Source of the DNA: Dyella sp. EPa41
GTDB lineage: Bacteria > Pseudomonadota > Gammaproteobacteria > Xanthomonadales > Rhodanobacteraceae
Length of the DNA: 64,000 nt
Reading direction: 5' to 3'
NCBI RefSeq assembly: GCF_016586165.1
Contig: NZ_BCPR01000014.1
Span: 1 to 64,000, forward strand
Part shown: one piece after another, positions 28,901 through 37,756 of the stretch
How the letters are laid out: each line of letters starts with the position of its first letter
Position numbering within the stretch: position 1 is the first letter of the stretch
The notes under the pieces: model-generated
Seen by the model: only the letters and a program-made list of their open reading frames with translations
Told to the model about the DNA's origin: nothing
Databases searched by the model: none
Position numbers and translations under genes: made by a program

Positions 28901-28975
28901 AGGCATGGCGGATGCCACGGCAAGCGCGATGGCAGCGGTGAGTAAACGTTTACGTCTTGGGCTGTAGTTATGCAT
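25958..28975 (-). CDS. TonB-dependent receptor, Oar-like with carboxypeptidase-regulatory domain
   Basis: A protein of 1005 residues from ATG 28975, which has a strong GGGAGGGGAGG site upstream (a GTG at 28993 would add six residues). A signal peptide ends near 'LSSAQT'. Residues about 30-100 are a CarboxypepD_reg-like Ig domain ('TDKDGSYALVGLSPGTYQVD'), then the plug ('VPGMVFTRDANGNTSLRSG', 'NVYIDGVGQ') and the beta-barrel ending in 'LKVSAGINF' with the terminal Phe needed for outer-membrane insertion. It probably imports the glucan fragments used by the downstream genes. A LacI-type palindrome lies inside its first codons. Confidence 0.93.
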   Translation of the reverse strand: MHNYSPRRKRLLTAAIALAVASAMPILSSAQTSDATLRGKGPADTDVVAKNVATGSVRRTHTDKDGSYALVGLSPGTYQVDAGPGTERTVTLQVASVATLNFGAAAGGTNPNATTLAAVSVTATTLQEVKTSEVGTQVSLRQIETTPAASRNFLEFADTVPGMVFTRDANGNTSLRSGAQATSNINVYIDGVGQKNYVLPGGITGQNGSQGNPFPQLAIAEYKVITSNYKAEYDQVSSAAVTAETKSGTNEFHGNVFGSYTNTTMRAETPSEAAANKKTPSHEKDYGFDFGGPILKDQAHFYIAYEGKEFDSPITVVPQGNSAFWPLLPASVQSQFGPANLPFKENDWFGKVDWEPTDRDRIEVSAKYRDETQISGVGGANTATAGLNTSNYDKRFDIRWDHSTDSWFNRLQATYEDAFYNPSPVITGVGANYTPYNDQNSVLIQTGNSPLAFQNKGQKGPSISDDLTFNDLSWHGDHVIKMGVKFKSVKLTAQDAGDSNALYTYAVGPTGTENIPYKVQFGSPVPGQSPVATSRDQQFGTYIQDDWQIDDHWTLNMGVRWDYEKTPSYLDYVTPADVVAAFNMQDPNAPAGQTYAQTLAKGGVNINDYISTGSNRSAHKGQVQPRFGFSDDLFGDEAHVIFGGWGRAYDRNLYESLQVEETKSVLSQPTLYFNTPLAPCTSSATCLAWDPKYLSIPNLQALVAGTSAGKEVDMINNNLRTPYSDQLSLGMRNKIGDWNTSVTLVSIKSHDGVVYTLGNRYPDGSFWKNGSQPWGNGIPGFGSLIIGNNGLTTKTDQILLSAEKPYTSDSHWGATIAYTYTHALKNNDNNDPTDQYAFDFEKIANYPYVTAPGISKHRLVATGSLDGPWGFVLGGKLTLATPVPDVNLACYGLPSSGMDSGAINGGGCQAIASRPPGTGKFIVGGKVFGYRDIDFQATKNFKVYGNLNAYVRIDLINAFNWHNYSDYIETWGANGVLTRTPVIYNPTGNITGYPRTLKVSAGINF
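28942..28953. promoter_or_regulatory. Intragenic LacI-type operator in the TonB receptor signal-peptide region
   Basis: The perfect 12-bp palindrome GTAAACGTTTAC lies 22-33 bp into the receptor gene. It forces the codons AAA CGT TTA; a TTA leucine codon is rare in so GC-rich a gene, which suggests the site itself is selected. Bound repressor would act as a roadblock. Confidence 0.65.
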
Positions 28976-29005
28976 ATGGTCCTCCCCTCCCACTAAGGCC
29001 GGCGC

Positions 29006-30049
29006 TCAGATGAACGCCGGGGAATGTCTTGTTACAACGTTGGTTTGATGTGCCCCGCACGAATCGCGTACGACCACTTCGCAGGCGAGCGTGCGTACAT
29101 GGGGGCCCGCGACGTGGCCCTTGCCATCCATGAGTCCGGTGAGCATGAGCAGCGCGCTCTTGCCCAGGTCCGCAATGCTCACGCCCACCGTGCTGAGGGG
29201 CGGCGTGACGTAACGCGCGATGAGGATGTCGTCGAAGCCGGCCAGCGCGATGTCGTCCGGCACGGTGAGACCTGCTTCCTTGAAGGCGTACAGGCAGCCC
29301 ACCGCCATCATGTCGTTGGCGGCAAACACGGCGCGGGGCCGCTTGGCCTGCGCGAGCAGCTCGCGGCCGGCGCGATAGCCGGATTCCTCGGTAAAGTCGC
29401 CGGCCACGATGTTGAGCGGCCCCTTGTGCTCGGCCATGGCCTGGCGATAGCCCTTTTCGCGCTGCTGCGCGTCGAAGTTGCCAGCGGGACCGGCGATGAA
29501 GGCGACTGACGCATGTCCGTGGCCCAGCAAGTGCTGCACCATCGCGTGCGCGCCAGCGACGTTGTCGATGCGGATGACCGGAAAGCGCGCACTGTCCACC
29601 GGACTATCCAGCAGCACGGCGGGCAAGTCGATCGGAAGGTTCTGCTCCAGGAAGTCGGCATCGACGTACTGCGAAAGGATGATCATGCCGTCCACGCGCC
29701 CGCGCATGGTGCGCACGACGGCGGCGGCATCCTCCATGCCGCCATGCGAGCTGGACACCAGCAGGTGCAATCCCTGGGCATGCGCCGCCAAGTCGATACC
29801 GCGGATCAGCTCGGAGAAGAACTCGCCATACAAGTCTGGGAGCAGCGCGCCGATGGTGTGGGTGCGCCCGGTGATAAGGCTGCGTGCCGCGTTGTCGGGC
29901 ACGTAATGCAGGTGCTTGGCCGCGACGCGGATGCGTTCGAGTGTTTCGGCGGTGACGCCGCCCTGCCCGTTCAATGCGCGCGACACGGAAGCCACCGACA
30001 CCTTGGCCTCACGCGCTACATCTTTGATGGTCGCTTTCTTGGTCGTCAC
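29006..30049 (-). CDS. LacI family transcriptional regulator
   Basis: This 347-residue repressor starts at GTG 30049. The helix-turn-helix and hinge are 'TIKDVAREAKVSVASVSRAL' followed by 'YVPDNAARSL', and the rest is a periplasmic-binding-protein-like sugar sensor. Its gene ends 30 bp before the TonB receptor, on the same strand. LacI-type operators occur at its own promoter (30092-30105), between the GH1 and ATPase genes, and in the receptor gene, so I infer that it controls the whole sugar regulon and itself. The inducer is probably a mono- or disaccharide from the imported glucan. Confidence 0.94.
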   Translation of the reverse strand: MTTKKATIKDVAREAKVSVASVSRALNGQGGVTAETLERIRVAAKHLHYVPDNAARSLITGRTHTIGALLPDLYGEFFSELIRGIDLAAHAQGLHLLVSSSHGGMEDAAAVVRTMRGRVDGMIILSQYVDADFLEQNLPIDLPAVLLDSPVDSARFPVIRIDNVAGAHAMVQHLLGHGHASVAFIAGPAGNFDAQQREKGYRQAMAEHKGPLNIVAGDFTEESGYRAGRELLAQAKRPRAVFAANDMMAVGCLYAFKEAGLTVPDDIALAGFDDILIARYVTPPLSTVGVSIADLGKSALLMLTGLMDGKGHVAGPHVRTLACEVVVRDSCGAHQTNVVTRHSPAFI

Positions 30050-30091
30050 GGTGCCGGCTTTGAGGGTGACCAGGGGTCACGGCGGCGCCAA

Positions 30092-30105
30092 CGTAAACGT
30101 TTTCA
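30092..30105. promoter_or_regulatory. LacI-type operator upstream of the lacI-family gene
   Basis: The sequence CGTAAACGTTTTCA, 43 bp upstream of the GTG start, is the reverse complement of TGAAAACGTTTACG and matches the 20194-20207 site at 13 of 14 positions. This indicates autoregulation. Confidence 0.75.
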
Positions 30106-30260
30106 TGAAACCTTGTAAAGACGCCGCGACGACATCTTTCGCTGCGGCGCAATAATTCACCCGGCGCACGATGACGGCCGCGACCGACAAGGGCCGCGTA
30201 ACGCCGCCATAACGCCCTCTACACGGCGGTGAACGCACCGCAACAAAAGCGATTTAGGTG

Positions 30261-30280
30261 GCGGCCATGATTGTGGCCGC
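30261..30280 (-). terminator. Probable terminator of the esterase gene
   Basis: GCGGCCA (30261-30267) pairs with TGGCCGC (30274-30280) around a 6-base loop. On the minus strand it lies 26 bp past the esterase stop and is followed, after about 14 bases, by a CTTTTGTTG patch, so the fit to an intrinsic terminator is only partial. Confidence 0.45.
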
Positions 30281-30306
30281 GCCGTGGTTTTGCCGGTGTC
30301 GTCGCG

Positions 30307-31089
30307 TCAATGGGCAACGCGATGGGAGAACATCCACGGCCACAACTCGGCGGTGGCGTAGGCCGGCACCCAGGAACCATGGTTCACGCCCGGAAACTGC
30401 GTATAGCGAACCTCGTCACCCGCCTTCAGCAGCGCGGCGTACATGTTGCGCGCCTCGCTGGGCGGCACCTGGTCATCCACTTCGCCATGGAAGATCCACA
30501 CCGGCATCGGCTTCACGTGCTCGGCCACCCACTGGTACGGGTTGGCGTCCCGCGGCGTCCCATGCACGACGAGTTCGGGCATGTCCTCAGGCGCGCGGAT
30601 CGCCCCGCAGATCACCGCGGCGGCGGCGAACAGGCCAGGATGATCCACCGCGAACTGCCATGCGCCGTAACCGCCCATCGAGAGGCCGGTGACATACAGG
30701 CGGGAGCGATCGCCGTGATAGGCCTTGATGCTGTCTTCCATGGCCGCGAGCGCCGCCTGTTCCTGCGCGCCATCCCAGATGGTGTCGTCGGGTGCCTGCG
30801 GCGCGACCACCACGGCCGGGAAATCGTCGCCATGCGTCTTCAACCATGGCGGCAGGCCCTGCTTGAGCTGCAACCGGTTGTCGCTGCCTCGCTCGCCGCT
30901 GCCGTGCAGGAACAGCACCACCGGCCACTCGCGATCCGCCGACCAGTGCCTGGGCACGAACACCTGATAGGCGACATCGCGGCCGTCCACCTGCACGTGG
31001 CGCGCGGAAAATGCGCCATCGGCGGTCGCCGCGGACGATGCCATCGCGCACGACAACCCCGCAAACGCCAAAGCGACCTTCACCTTCAT
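30307..31089 (-). CDS. Secreted alpha/beta-hydrolase, PHB-depolymerase/prolyl-oligopeptidase-like esterase
   Basis: The protein has 260 residues from ATG 31089 and a signal peptide ('LAFAGLSCAMASSAATA'). The fold markers are 'WPVVLFLHGSGERGSDN' (oxyanion region), nucleophile Ser in 'VTGLSMGGYGAWQFA', Asp in 'FHGEVDDQVPP' and His in 'PGVNHGSWVP'. Relatives (COG4099) are periplasmic or secreted esterases, some acting on polyester or acetylated polysaccharide. It is on the same strand as the lacI-family gene but 257 bp upstream of it and with its own hairpin end, so membership in the sugar regulon is uncertain. The frame extended to 31233 is not supported by a signal peptide. Confidence 0.85.
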   Translation of the reverse strand: MKVKVALAFAGLSCAMASSAATADGAFSARHVQVDGRDVAYQVFVPRHWSADREWPVVLFLHGSGERGSDNRLQLKQGLPPWLKTHGDDFPAVVVAPQAPDDTIWDGAQEQAALAAMEDSIKAYHGDRSRLYVTGLSMGGYGAWQFAVDHPGLFAAAAVICGAIRAPEDMPELVVHGTPRDANPYQWVAEHVKPMPVWIFHGEVDDQVPPSEARNMYAALLKAGDEVRYTQFPGVNHGSWVPAYATAELWPWMFSHRVAH

Positions 31090-31141
31090 GCCTGTTCCCT
31101 CGACCGGATGGGTCGGGCGAGGGTAACCAAGCGGCGGGGCT

Positions 31142-31711
31142 TCAGGCCAGCATGGCCAGCACCTGCTCGGTGGAACGCACGCGTCCCAGGCGCGGGAAAA
31201 TGTTCGCCACCGCGAAGCGGTGATGGTCGGCATGGGACGAGCTCATGGCGTCTTCCACCAATACCTGGTTGAAGCCCAGCTCGAAGGCATGGCGCGCGGT
31301 GGATTCCACGCCGATGTTGGTGGATACGCCACCCAGCACGATCTGCGTGATGCCGCGGCGGCGCAGCTGCAGTTCCAGTTCGGTACCGTAGAACGCGCCC
31401 CACTGGCGCTTGTTGATGTGGATGTCGCCTTGGCCCGCCTGAAGCTCGTCGGCGTACTCCCACCAGTTGGCGGGCAGGGTCATGTTGCGCGGGGCCTCGT
31501 CGGCCAGCGGATGCAGCATGTCGCCGCCGTCGGCCGACCAACCCACGCGCACCAGCACCACCGGCGCCTTGAGCTCGCGGAAGCGGGCGGCAAGGCGACC
31601 GGCGCGGGCATTGACGTCGGCGCTGGTGTGCGGGCCGCCGGCGAATGCGGCGATGCCTTTTTGCAGGTCGATGAGGACGAGCGCGGTGGTGCGGGGGTCG
31701 AGGGTTTCCAA
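31142..31711 (-). CDS. Isochorismatase family cysteine hydrolase
   Basis: This protein is of isochorismatase fold, with the Asp in 'ALVLIDLQKGIAAF', the Lys in 'HINKRQWGAFYGTELE' and the loop 'VLGGVSTNIGVESTARHAFELG'. In this family the nucleophilic Cys usually sits in the last loop (as in GV-TxxCV); here the position reads 'STNIGVE', so the Cys seems replaced by Asn, and it may be a non-cysteine member. The proposed start is TTG 31711, preceded by GGAG; an ATG at 31783 exists but would place the start amid the divergent tetR promoter. It diverges from the TetR gene and is likely its target. Confidence 0.8.
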   Translation of the reverse strand: METLDPRTTALVLIDLQKGIAAFAGGPHTSADVNARAGRLAARFRELKAPVVLVRVGWSADGGDMLHPLADEAPRNMTLPANWWEYADELQAGQGDIHINKRQWGAFYGTELELQLRRRGITQIVLGGVSTNIGVESTARHAFELGFNQVLVEDAMSSSHADHHRFAVANIFPRLGRVRSTEQVLAMLA

Positions 31712-31807
31712 GGGTAACTCCGGCGATATGCAGGGTAACGGGCAGGTATCCGAGTAGAATAGGCCGTGTTCACGCCGCGCCACGGGTCCTGCCAGAAAGG
31801 CTAATAT

Positions 31808-31823
31808 GTGAGGGTAGCCTCAC
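31808..31823. promoter_or_regulatory. TetR operator, copy 1
   Basis: The palindrome GTGAGGGTAGCCTCAC has two 6-bp half-sites around 4 bp. A second copy begins exactly 26 bp further on. It lies in the intergenic region between the isochorismatase-family gene and tetR. Confidence 0.7.
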
Positions 31824-31833
31824 ATTGGAGTTT

Positions 31834-31849
31834 ATGAGGATGGCCTCAC
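31834..31849. promoter_or_regulatory. TetR operator, copy 2, overlapping the tetR start codon
   Basis: The sequence ATGAGGATGGCCTCAC repeats copy 1 with one changed half-site base (G to A) and a different spacer. It covers the proposed ATG at 31840, so a bound dimer could also hinder translation initiation or early elongation. Confidence 0.65.
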
Positions 31850-32460
31850 AAAATACAAGCCAGGCGGGCCGCGCGCCCAGTCGCCGCCGTGGCCACGAGC
31901 GCGTGGCGGCCCTGCTGGCCGCCGCCTCGGACTGCTTCGTCGAAAAAGGCTACGACGCCACCACGATGACCGAGATCGCGGCGCGGGCCGGCGCCTCCAT
32001 CGGCTCGCTCTACCAGTTCTTCCCGACCAAGGAATCGGTGGCCGAAGCGCTGATCACCGGGCACGCGAACGGGCTGAACGAGCACATGGAGCGCCTGCTC
32101 GCCCAGACGCCGGACTGGACGACGGAGGAACTGGCGGACCATCTGCTGCGGGCCTTCGCCGACTACCGGAAACGGCACCCGGCCTTCGTCGCCCTGGTGG
32201 AGGTCGCCGGCTCCCTGCCCTCCATGCTGGGTCGCACCATTCGCCAGCGCATGCGCGATTACCTCAGCCAGATCCTTGCGATCCACGCGCCCGGCCTCCC
32301 CGCGGGCGATCTTCGCCCCGCCGCGATGGTGGTGCAGCAGTTGATGAAGGCAGCCGTCGCGCTGGACGGCGAACAACCGGCGACACTGCGAAAAGCCGCG
32401 CAAAACCAGCTGCAGCATGCGCTTTCGCTCTATCTAGGCCAACTCGCCGCACGTCGTTGA
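31840..32460 (+). CDS. TetR/AcrR family transcriptional regulator
   Basis: A protein of 206 residues from ATG 31840, chosen because GGAG at 31827-31830 is 9 bp upstream (ATG 31834 and TTG 31825 are alternatives in frame). The N-terminal helix-turn-helix is 'MTEIAARAGASIGSLYQFFP', and the C-terminal ligand domain ('LADHLLRAFADYRKRHPAFV') is variable. It faces away from the isochorismatase-family gene, with two operator-like palindromes between. Autoregulation and control of that gene are likely. Confidence 0.9.
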   Translation: MASQNTSQAGRAPSRRRGHERVAALLAAASDCFVEKGYDATTMTEIAARAGASIGSLYQFFPTKESVAEALITGHANGLNEHMERLLAQTPDWTTEELADHLLRAFADYRKRHPAFVALVEVAGSLPSMLGRTIRQRMRDYLSQILAIHAPGLPAGDLRPAAMVVQQLMKAAVALDGEQPATLRKAAQNQLQHALSLYLGQLAARR

Positions 32461-32473
32461 TCGCGATGCGCCT

Positions 32474-32496
32474 CGCGCGCGTGCGACACGCGCGCG
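32474..32496 (+). terminator. GC hairpin downstream of tetR
   Basis: A perfect 10-bp stem, CGCGCGCGTG/CACGCGCGCG, with a 3-base loop, starts 13 bp after the tetR stop. No T-run follows, so termination strength is unclear. Confidence 0.5.
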
Positions 32497-32566
32497 GGGC
32501 GTTCAGCCATCTGGACGTCCGAATGTCGACCGCGGCACGCGATCACGAAATTTTCAAAAGAAACTG

Positions 32567-32596
32567 TTGACAACCCGTTGGACGGCCCATTAGGGT
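32567..32596 (+). promoter_or_regulatory. Promoter of the leu-ilv operon
   Basis: A consensus TTGACA (32567-32572) is followed after 18 bp by TAGGGT (32591-32596). Transcription would then start at about 32603-32604, which is the first base of the leader peptide ATG, implying a leaderless leader mRNA. Confidence 0.65.
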
Positions 32597-32603
32597 CGGT
32601 TGC

Positions 32604-32741
32604 ATGTCGCAGCGCAACAGCCACGATCGCATTGCCGAACCGATTGGTCCCCCGACCATCGACGGCGCGCTGCGCCTTCGCAACAACCTCCTTCTTGCCC
32701 TTGTACTCGTACTCCTTATTACCAACGGAGGTGCGGGCTGA
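32604..32741 (+). CDS. Branched-chain amino acid operon leader peptide
   Basis: A 45-codon frame from ATG 32604. Residues 29-39 read 'LLLALVLVLLI', so the stall region contains leucine, valine and isoleucine, the three end products of the operon that follows. It ends 'TNGGAG'. A strong intrinsic terminator lies 46-80 bp after its stop. Ribosome stalling on any of these codons would favour antitermination, as in enterobacterial ilv and leu leaders. There is no Shine-Dalgarno sequence because the predicted transcription start coincides with the ATG. Confidence 0.9.
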   Translation: MSQRNSHDRIAEPIGPPTIDGALRLRNNLLLALVLVLLITNGGAG

Positions 32742-32786
32742 GGGCGTGTGTCCAGGTAAAGCAGAACTAACCTAGATACCACCAAC

Positions 32787-32821
32787 AAACCCCGCACCCG
32801 GTAACGGATGCGGGGTTTTTT
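32787..32821 (+). terminator. Attenuator terminator of the leu-ilv operon
   Basis: AAACCCCGCA (32787-32796) pairs with TGCGGGGTTT (32809-32818), followed directly by a run of T to 32821. This is a textbook intrinsic terminator placed between the leader peptide and leuA. Confidence 0.93.
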
Positions 32822-32855
32822 GTTGCCCAACGGCGCGTGCCGGCGGAACCAGACG

Positions 32856-34507
<1,652 letters not shown>

Positions 34508-34511
<4 letters not shown>

Positions 34512-35512
34512 CCACGCCATTCCTCTGGCACAACGGCCAGATCAAACCCTGGACCGAGGCCACCGTCCACGTCAGCACCCACGCCCTGCACTACGGCTCC
34601 TCGGTCTTCGAGGGCGAGCGCGTCTACGCCACGCCGCAGGGGCCGGCCTACTTCCGCCTCACCGACCACACGCGCCGCCTGTTCGAATCGGCCAAGGTGT
34701 ATGAGATCGAGATCGGTTTCAGCGAAGAAGAGATCAACGCCGCCTGTCACGAAGTGATTCGCGCGAACCGCATGAAGTCCGCCTACGTGCGCCCCATCGT
34801 GTTCCGCGGCGCGGGTGGCCTGGGCGTGCTGCCCAAGGGCGATTCGCCGGTGGACGTGGCGATCATGGCGCTGGAATGGGGTGCCTACCTGGGCGAGGCG
34901 ATCGAGCATGGCGCCGACGTGTGCGTGTCGTCGTGGCATCGTCCCGCGCCGAACACCATTCCGAGCTGGGCCAAGGCCGGCGGCAATTACCTCTCCAGCC
35001 AGCTGATCGCACTCGAAGCGCGTCGCGGCGGTTATGCCGAGGGCATCGCACTGGGCCACAACGGCCTGCTGAGCGAAGGCGCCGGCGAGAACCTGTTCCT
35101 GGTGAAGAACGGCAAGCTGCTCACCCCGCCCACCAGCGCAGGCATCCTCGCCGGCATCACGCGCGAGTCGGTGATCACGCTGGCCGGCGAGCTGGGCATC
35201 GTGGTGGAAGAACGTGACCTGCCGCGCGAGGCGCTGTACACCGCCGACGAGATCTTCATGACCGGCACCGCGGCCGAGATCACGCCGGTGCGTTCCGTGG
35301 ATCGCAAGCAGGTCGGCGCGGGGCGTCCCGGCGACGTGACGCGCGCGCTGCAGAAAGCCTTCTTCGGCCTGTTCGACGGCACGACCACGGATAAGTGGGG
35401 TTGGTTGACGCCCGTTTCCGATGTGGTCATCCCTGACCACGAAGATCCAAAGGCGTCCATCCATGGCCGCGCCCCCCACCAACAGCCGGCTTCGATGGGG
35501 GCAGTGGCATGA
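34508..35512 (+). CDS. ilvE: Branched-chain amino acid aminotransferase
   Basis: This 334-residue fold-type IV PLP enzyme interconverts leucine, isoleucine and valine with their 2-oxo acids. It begins '[20 protein letters not shown]', with the PLP lysine in '[15 protein letters not shown]' and '[16 protein letters not shown]'. Good ribosome-binding site AAGGAGA precedes ATG 34508. The final 30 residues ('[20 protein letters not shown]') extend past the usual IlvE end and derive from a repeat at 35438-35470. The stop overlaps leuC (ATGA). Confidence 0.95.
35438..35470 (+). repeat. Dispersed 33-bp repeat in the ilvE 3' end
   Basis: It matches the leuD copy (37673-37705) at 25 of 33 positions, best over the final CATCCATGGCCGC. 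It is immediately preceded by a GTGGTCA/TGACCAC hairpin (within 35426-35440). Confidence 0.55.
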
Positions 35513-36921
35513 CCGCCAGGACCCTCTTCGAGAAAGTGTGGGACGCGCACGTCGTCGCCCCGGAAAGCACCGACACGCCGGCGATCCTCTACATCGACCT
35601 GCACCTGGTGCATGAAGTGACTTCGCCGCAGGCCTTCAGCGAACTGCGCGGGCGCGGCCTCAAGCTGCGTCGTCCGGATCAAACACTGGCCACGCTGGAC
35701 CACTCCACGCCCACCCTGCCCGCCGACGCGACCGGCGAGCGTCCGTATGCGAACGCCGAAGCGAAGGCGCAGGTCGCGCAGCTGGAAACCAACTGCCGCG
35801 AGTTCGGCGTCGAGCTGCATGGCTGGGACAGCGCCGACCGCGGCATCGTGCACGTGATCGGCCCCGAGCTGGGCGCGACGCAGCCGGGCATGACCATCGT
35901 GTGCGGCGACAGCCACACCTCCACGCACGGCGCCTTCGGTGCGCTGGCGTTCGGCATCGGCACCACCGAAGTCGGCCACGTGATGGCGACCCAGTGCCTG
36001 CTGCAGCGCAAGCCGAAGACGCTGGCCATCCACGTCGACGGCAAGCTGCCGGCTGGCGTGGGCGCCAAGGACCTGATCCTGCACATCATCGGCGAGATCG
36101 GCGTGGACGGCGGCACCGGCTACGTCATCGAGTATCGCGGCGACGCCATCGAGGCGCTGTCGATGGAAGAGCGTATGACGGTGTGCAACATGTCGATCGA
36201 GGCAGGCGCACGCGCCGGCCTGATCGCGCCGGACGAGACCACCTTCGCCTGGCTGAAGGGCCGTCCGCGCGCGCCGCAGGGCGCCGCGTGGGACGCGGCC
36301 GTGACGCGCTGGCGTTCGCTGCGCACCGATGCCGGCGCCGCCTACGACCGCGAAGTGCATATTGACGCCAGCAAGGTACGACCCACCGTCACCTACGGCA
36401 CGCATCCTGGCATGGCGATCGCCATGGACAAGCCCGTGCCCGCCGCGCGCAACGCGGTGGAGAAGCGCGCGCTCGACTACATGAAGGCCGAAGCCGGCAA
36501 ACCGATGCAGGGCACGCCGGTGGACGTGGTGTTCGTCGGCAGCTGCACCAACTCGCGCCTGTCCGACCTGCGCGAAGCGGCGCAGGTGCTGCGCGGCCGC
36601 CGCGTCGCCGACGGCGTGCGCATGCTGGTGGTGCCGGGCTCCGAAGCGGTGCGCCGCGACGCCGAAAACGAGGGCCTGCACCACGTGTTCACCGCCGCCG
36701 GCGCCGAGTGGCGCGTGCCGGGCTGCTCGATGTGCATCGCCATGAACGGTGACCTGGCGCAGCCGGGGCAGCTGGTGGTCAGCACGTCCAACCGCAATTT
36801 CGAAGGCCGCCAGGGCAAGGGCGCACGCACGGTGCTGGCGAGCCCGGCGACGGCCGCTGCGTCCGCTGTCGCGGGGCGTATTGCCGATCCGCGTGAGTAC
36901 GTGGCGGAGGTGGCGGCATGA
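35509..36921 (+). CDS. leuC: 3-isopropylmalate dehydratase large subunit
   Basis: This 470-residue aconitase-family subunit isomerises 2- to 3-isopropylmalate with LeuD. The [4Fe-4S] cysteines are visible in '[14 protein letters not shown]' and '[12 protein letters not shown]'. Other markers are '[16 protein letters not shown]', '[20 protein letters not shown]' and '[22 protein letters not shown]'. Length is normal for the bacterial heterodimeric type. It overlaps ilvE by 4 bp; a 184-bp gap filled by a repeat element separates it from leuD. Confidence 0.97.
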   Translation: MTARTLFEKVWDAHVVAPESTDTPAILYIDLHLVHEVTSPQAFSELRGRGLKLRRPDQTLATLDHSTPTLPADATGERPYANAEAKAQVAQLETNCREFGVELHGWDSADRGIVHVIGPELGATQPGMTIVCGDSHTSTHGAFGALAFGIGTTEVGHVMATQCLLQRKPKTLAIHVDGKLPAGVGAKDLILHIIGEIGVDGGTGYVIEYRGDAIEALSMEERMTVCNMSIEAGARAGLIAPDETTFAWLKGRPRAPQGAAWDAAVTRWRSLRTDAGAAYDREVHIDASKVRPTVTYGTHPGMAIAMDKPVPAARNAVEKRALDYMKAEAGKPMQGTPVDVVFVGSCTNSRLSDLREAAQVLRGRRVADGVRMLVVPGSEAVRRDAENEGLHHVFTAAGAEWRVPGCSMCIAMNGDLAQPGQLVVSTSNRNFEGRQGKGARTVLASPATAAASAVAGRIADPREYVAEVAA

Positions 36922-36935
36922 GCGCACGCCGTTTG

Positions 36936-37082
36936 CTCCCTCTCCCCTCCGGGGAGAGGGTTGGGGTGAGGGGCCGATCTTGCCTCACCGCTTCCCAAGA
37001 GCGCGCTTCGTTCAGCGCCGTCGCGAGCACCCGCCCCTCATCCGCCCCTTCGGGGCACCTTCTCCCCGGAGGGGAGCAGGGA
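36936..37082. repeat. Intergenic inverted-repeat element between leuC and leuD
   Basis: The ends CTCCCTCTCCCCTCCGGGG (36936-36954) and CCCCGGAGGGGAGCAGGGA (37064-37082) are inverted copies with one indel, and each also contains a local hairpin. The inside carries further CCCCTTCGGGG palindromes. It looks like a non-coding miniature repeat inserted in the operon without ending transcription. Confidence 0.7.
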
Positions 37083-37105
37083 CTTTGCCCCTCGGAGGTT
37101 TTCTA

Positions 37106-37756
37106 ATGCGCCCCGTCACCCGTCTCCACTCCCGCACCGCCGTCCTGCCGGACGAAAACATCGACACCGACCGCATCATCCCGGCGCGCTTCCTCACCAC
37201 CACCGAGCGCGCGGGCCTGGGCAAGCTGTGCTTCAACGACTGGCGCTACCAGGCCGACGGCAGCGACAACCCGGCGTTTCCCCTGAACCAGCCGAAGGCG
37301 AAGGGCTGCGCCATCCTCGTCGCCGGCCGCAACTTCGGTTGCGGTTCCTCGCGCGAGCATGCGCCGTGGGCATTGCTGGACTACGGCATCCACGCCGTGC
37401 TGTGCAGCGAGATTGCGGACATCTTCCGCAACAACGCGCTGAAGAACGGCCTGCTCGCCATCGTCCTCGACGAAGCCGAGCATCGCTGGCTGCTCGCCAA
37501 CCCCGGCATCGAACTGACCATCGACGTGCGCGAGCAGGTCATCGCGCTGCCCGATGGCGGCCACATCCGCTTCCAGCTCGAACCGTTCGCACGCCACTGC
37601 CTGCTCAACGGCGTCGACCAGCTGGGTTACCTGCAGCAACACAGTGACCTCATCGATGCGTTCATTCGTGAACGCGAAGGTGAAGAAGCGGCCATCCACG
37701 GCCGCACTCCTCCACAAGACACGCTTCGATCAGCATCAGCCGGAGTTAACGCATGA
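37106..37756 (+). CDS. leuD: 3-isopropylmalate dehydratase small subunit
   Basis: The swivel-domain partner of LeuC has 216 residues from ATG 37106, with GGAGG at 37094-37098. The key motifs are '[15 protein letters not shown]' and '[21 protein letters not shown]'. The last 20 or so residues ('[18 protein letters not shown]') come from a repeat at 37673-37705 and are not family-like. The longer frame from 36749 is read-through of leuC and the repeat. The stop overlaps leuB by 4 bp (ATGA). Confidence 0.96.
   Translation: MRPVTRLHSRTAVLPDENIDTDRIIPARFLTTTERAGLGKLCFNDWRYQADGSDNPAFPLNQPKAKGCAILVAGRNFGCGSSREHAPWALLDYGIHAVLCSEIADIFRNNALKNGLLAIVLDEAEHRWLLANPGIELTIDVREQVIALPDGGHIRFQLEPFARHCLLNGVDQLGYLQQHSDLIDAFIREREGEEAAIHGRTPPQDTLRSASAGVNA
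37673..37705 (+). repeat. Dispersed 33-bp repeat in the leuD 3' end
   Basis: It is the inverted counterpart of the leuA copy at 34444-34476 (29 of 33 positions). The core GGCCATCC-N2-GGCC is partly palindromic. Confidence 0.65.
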
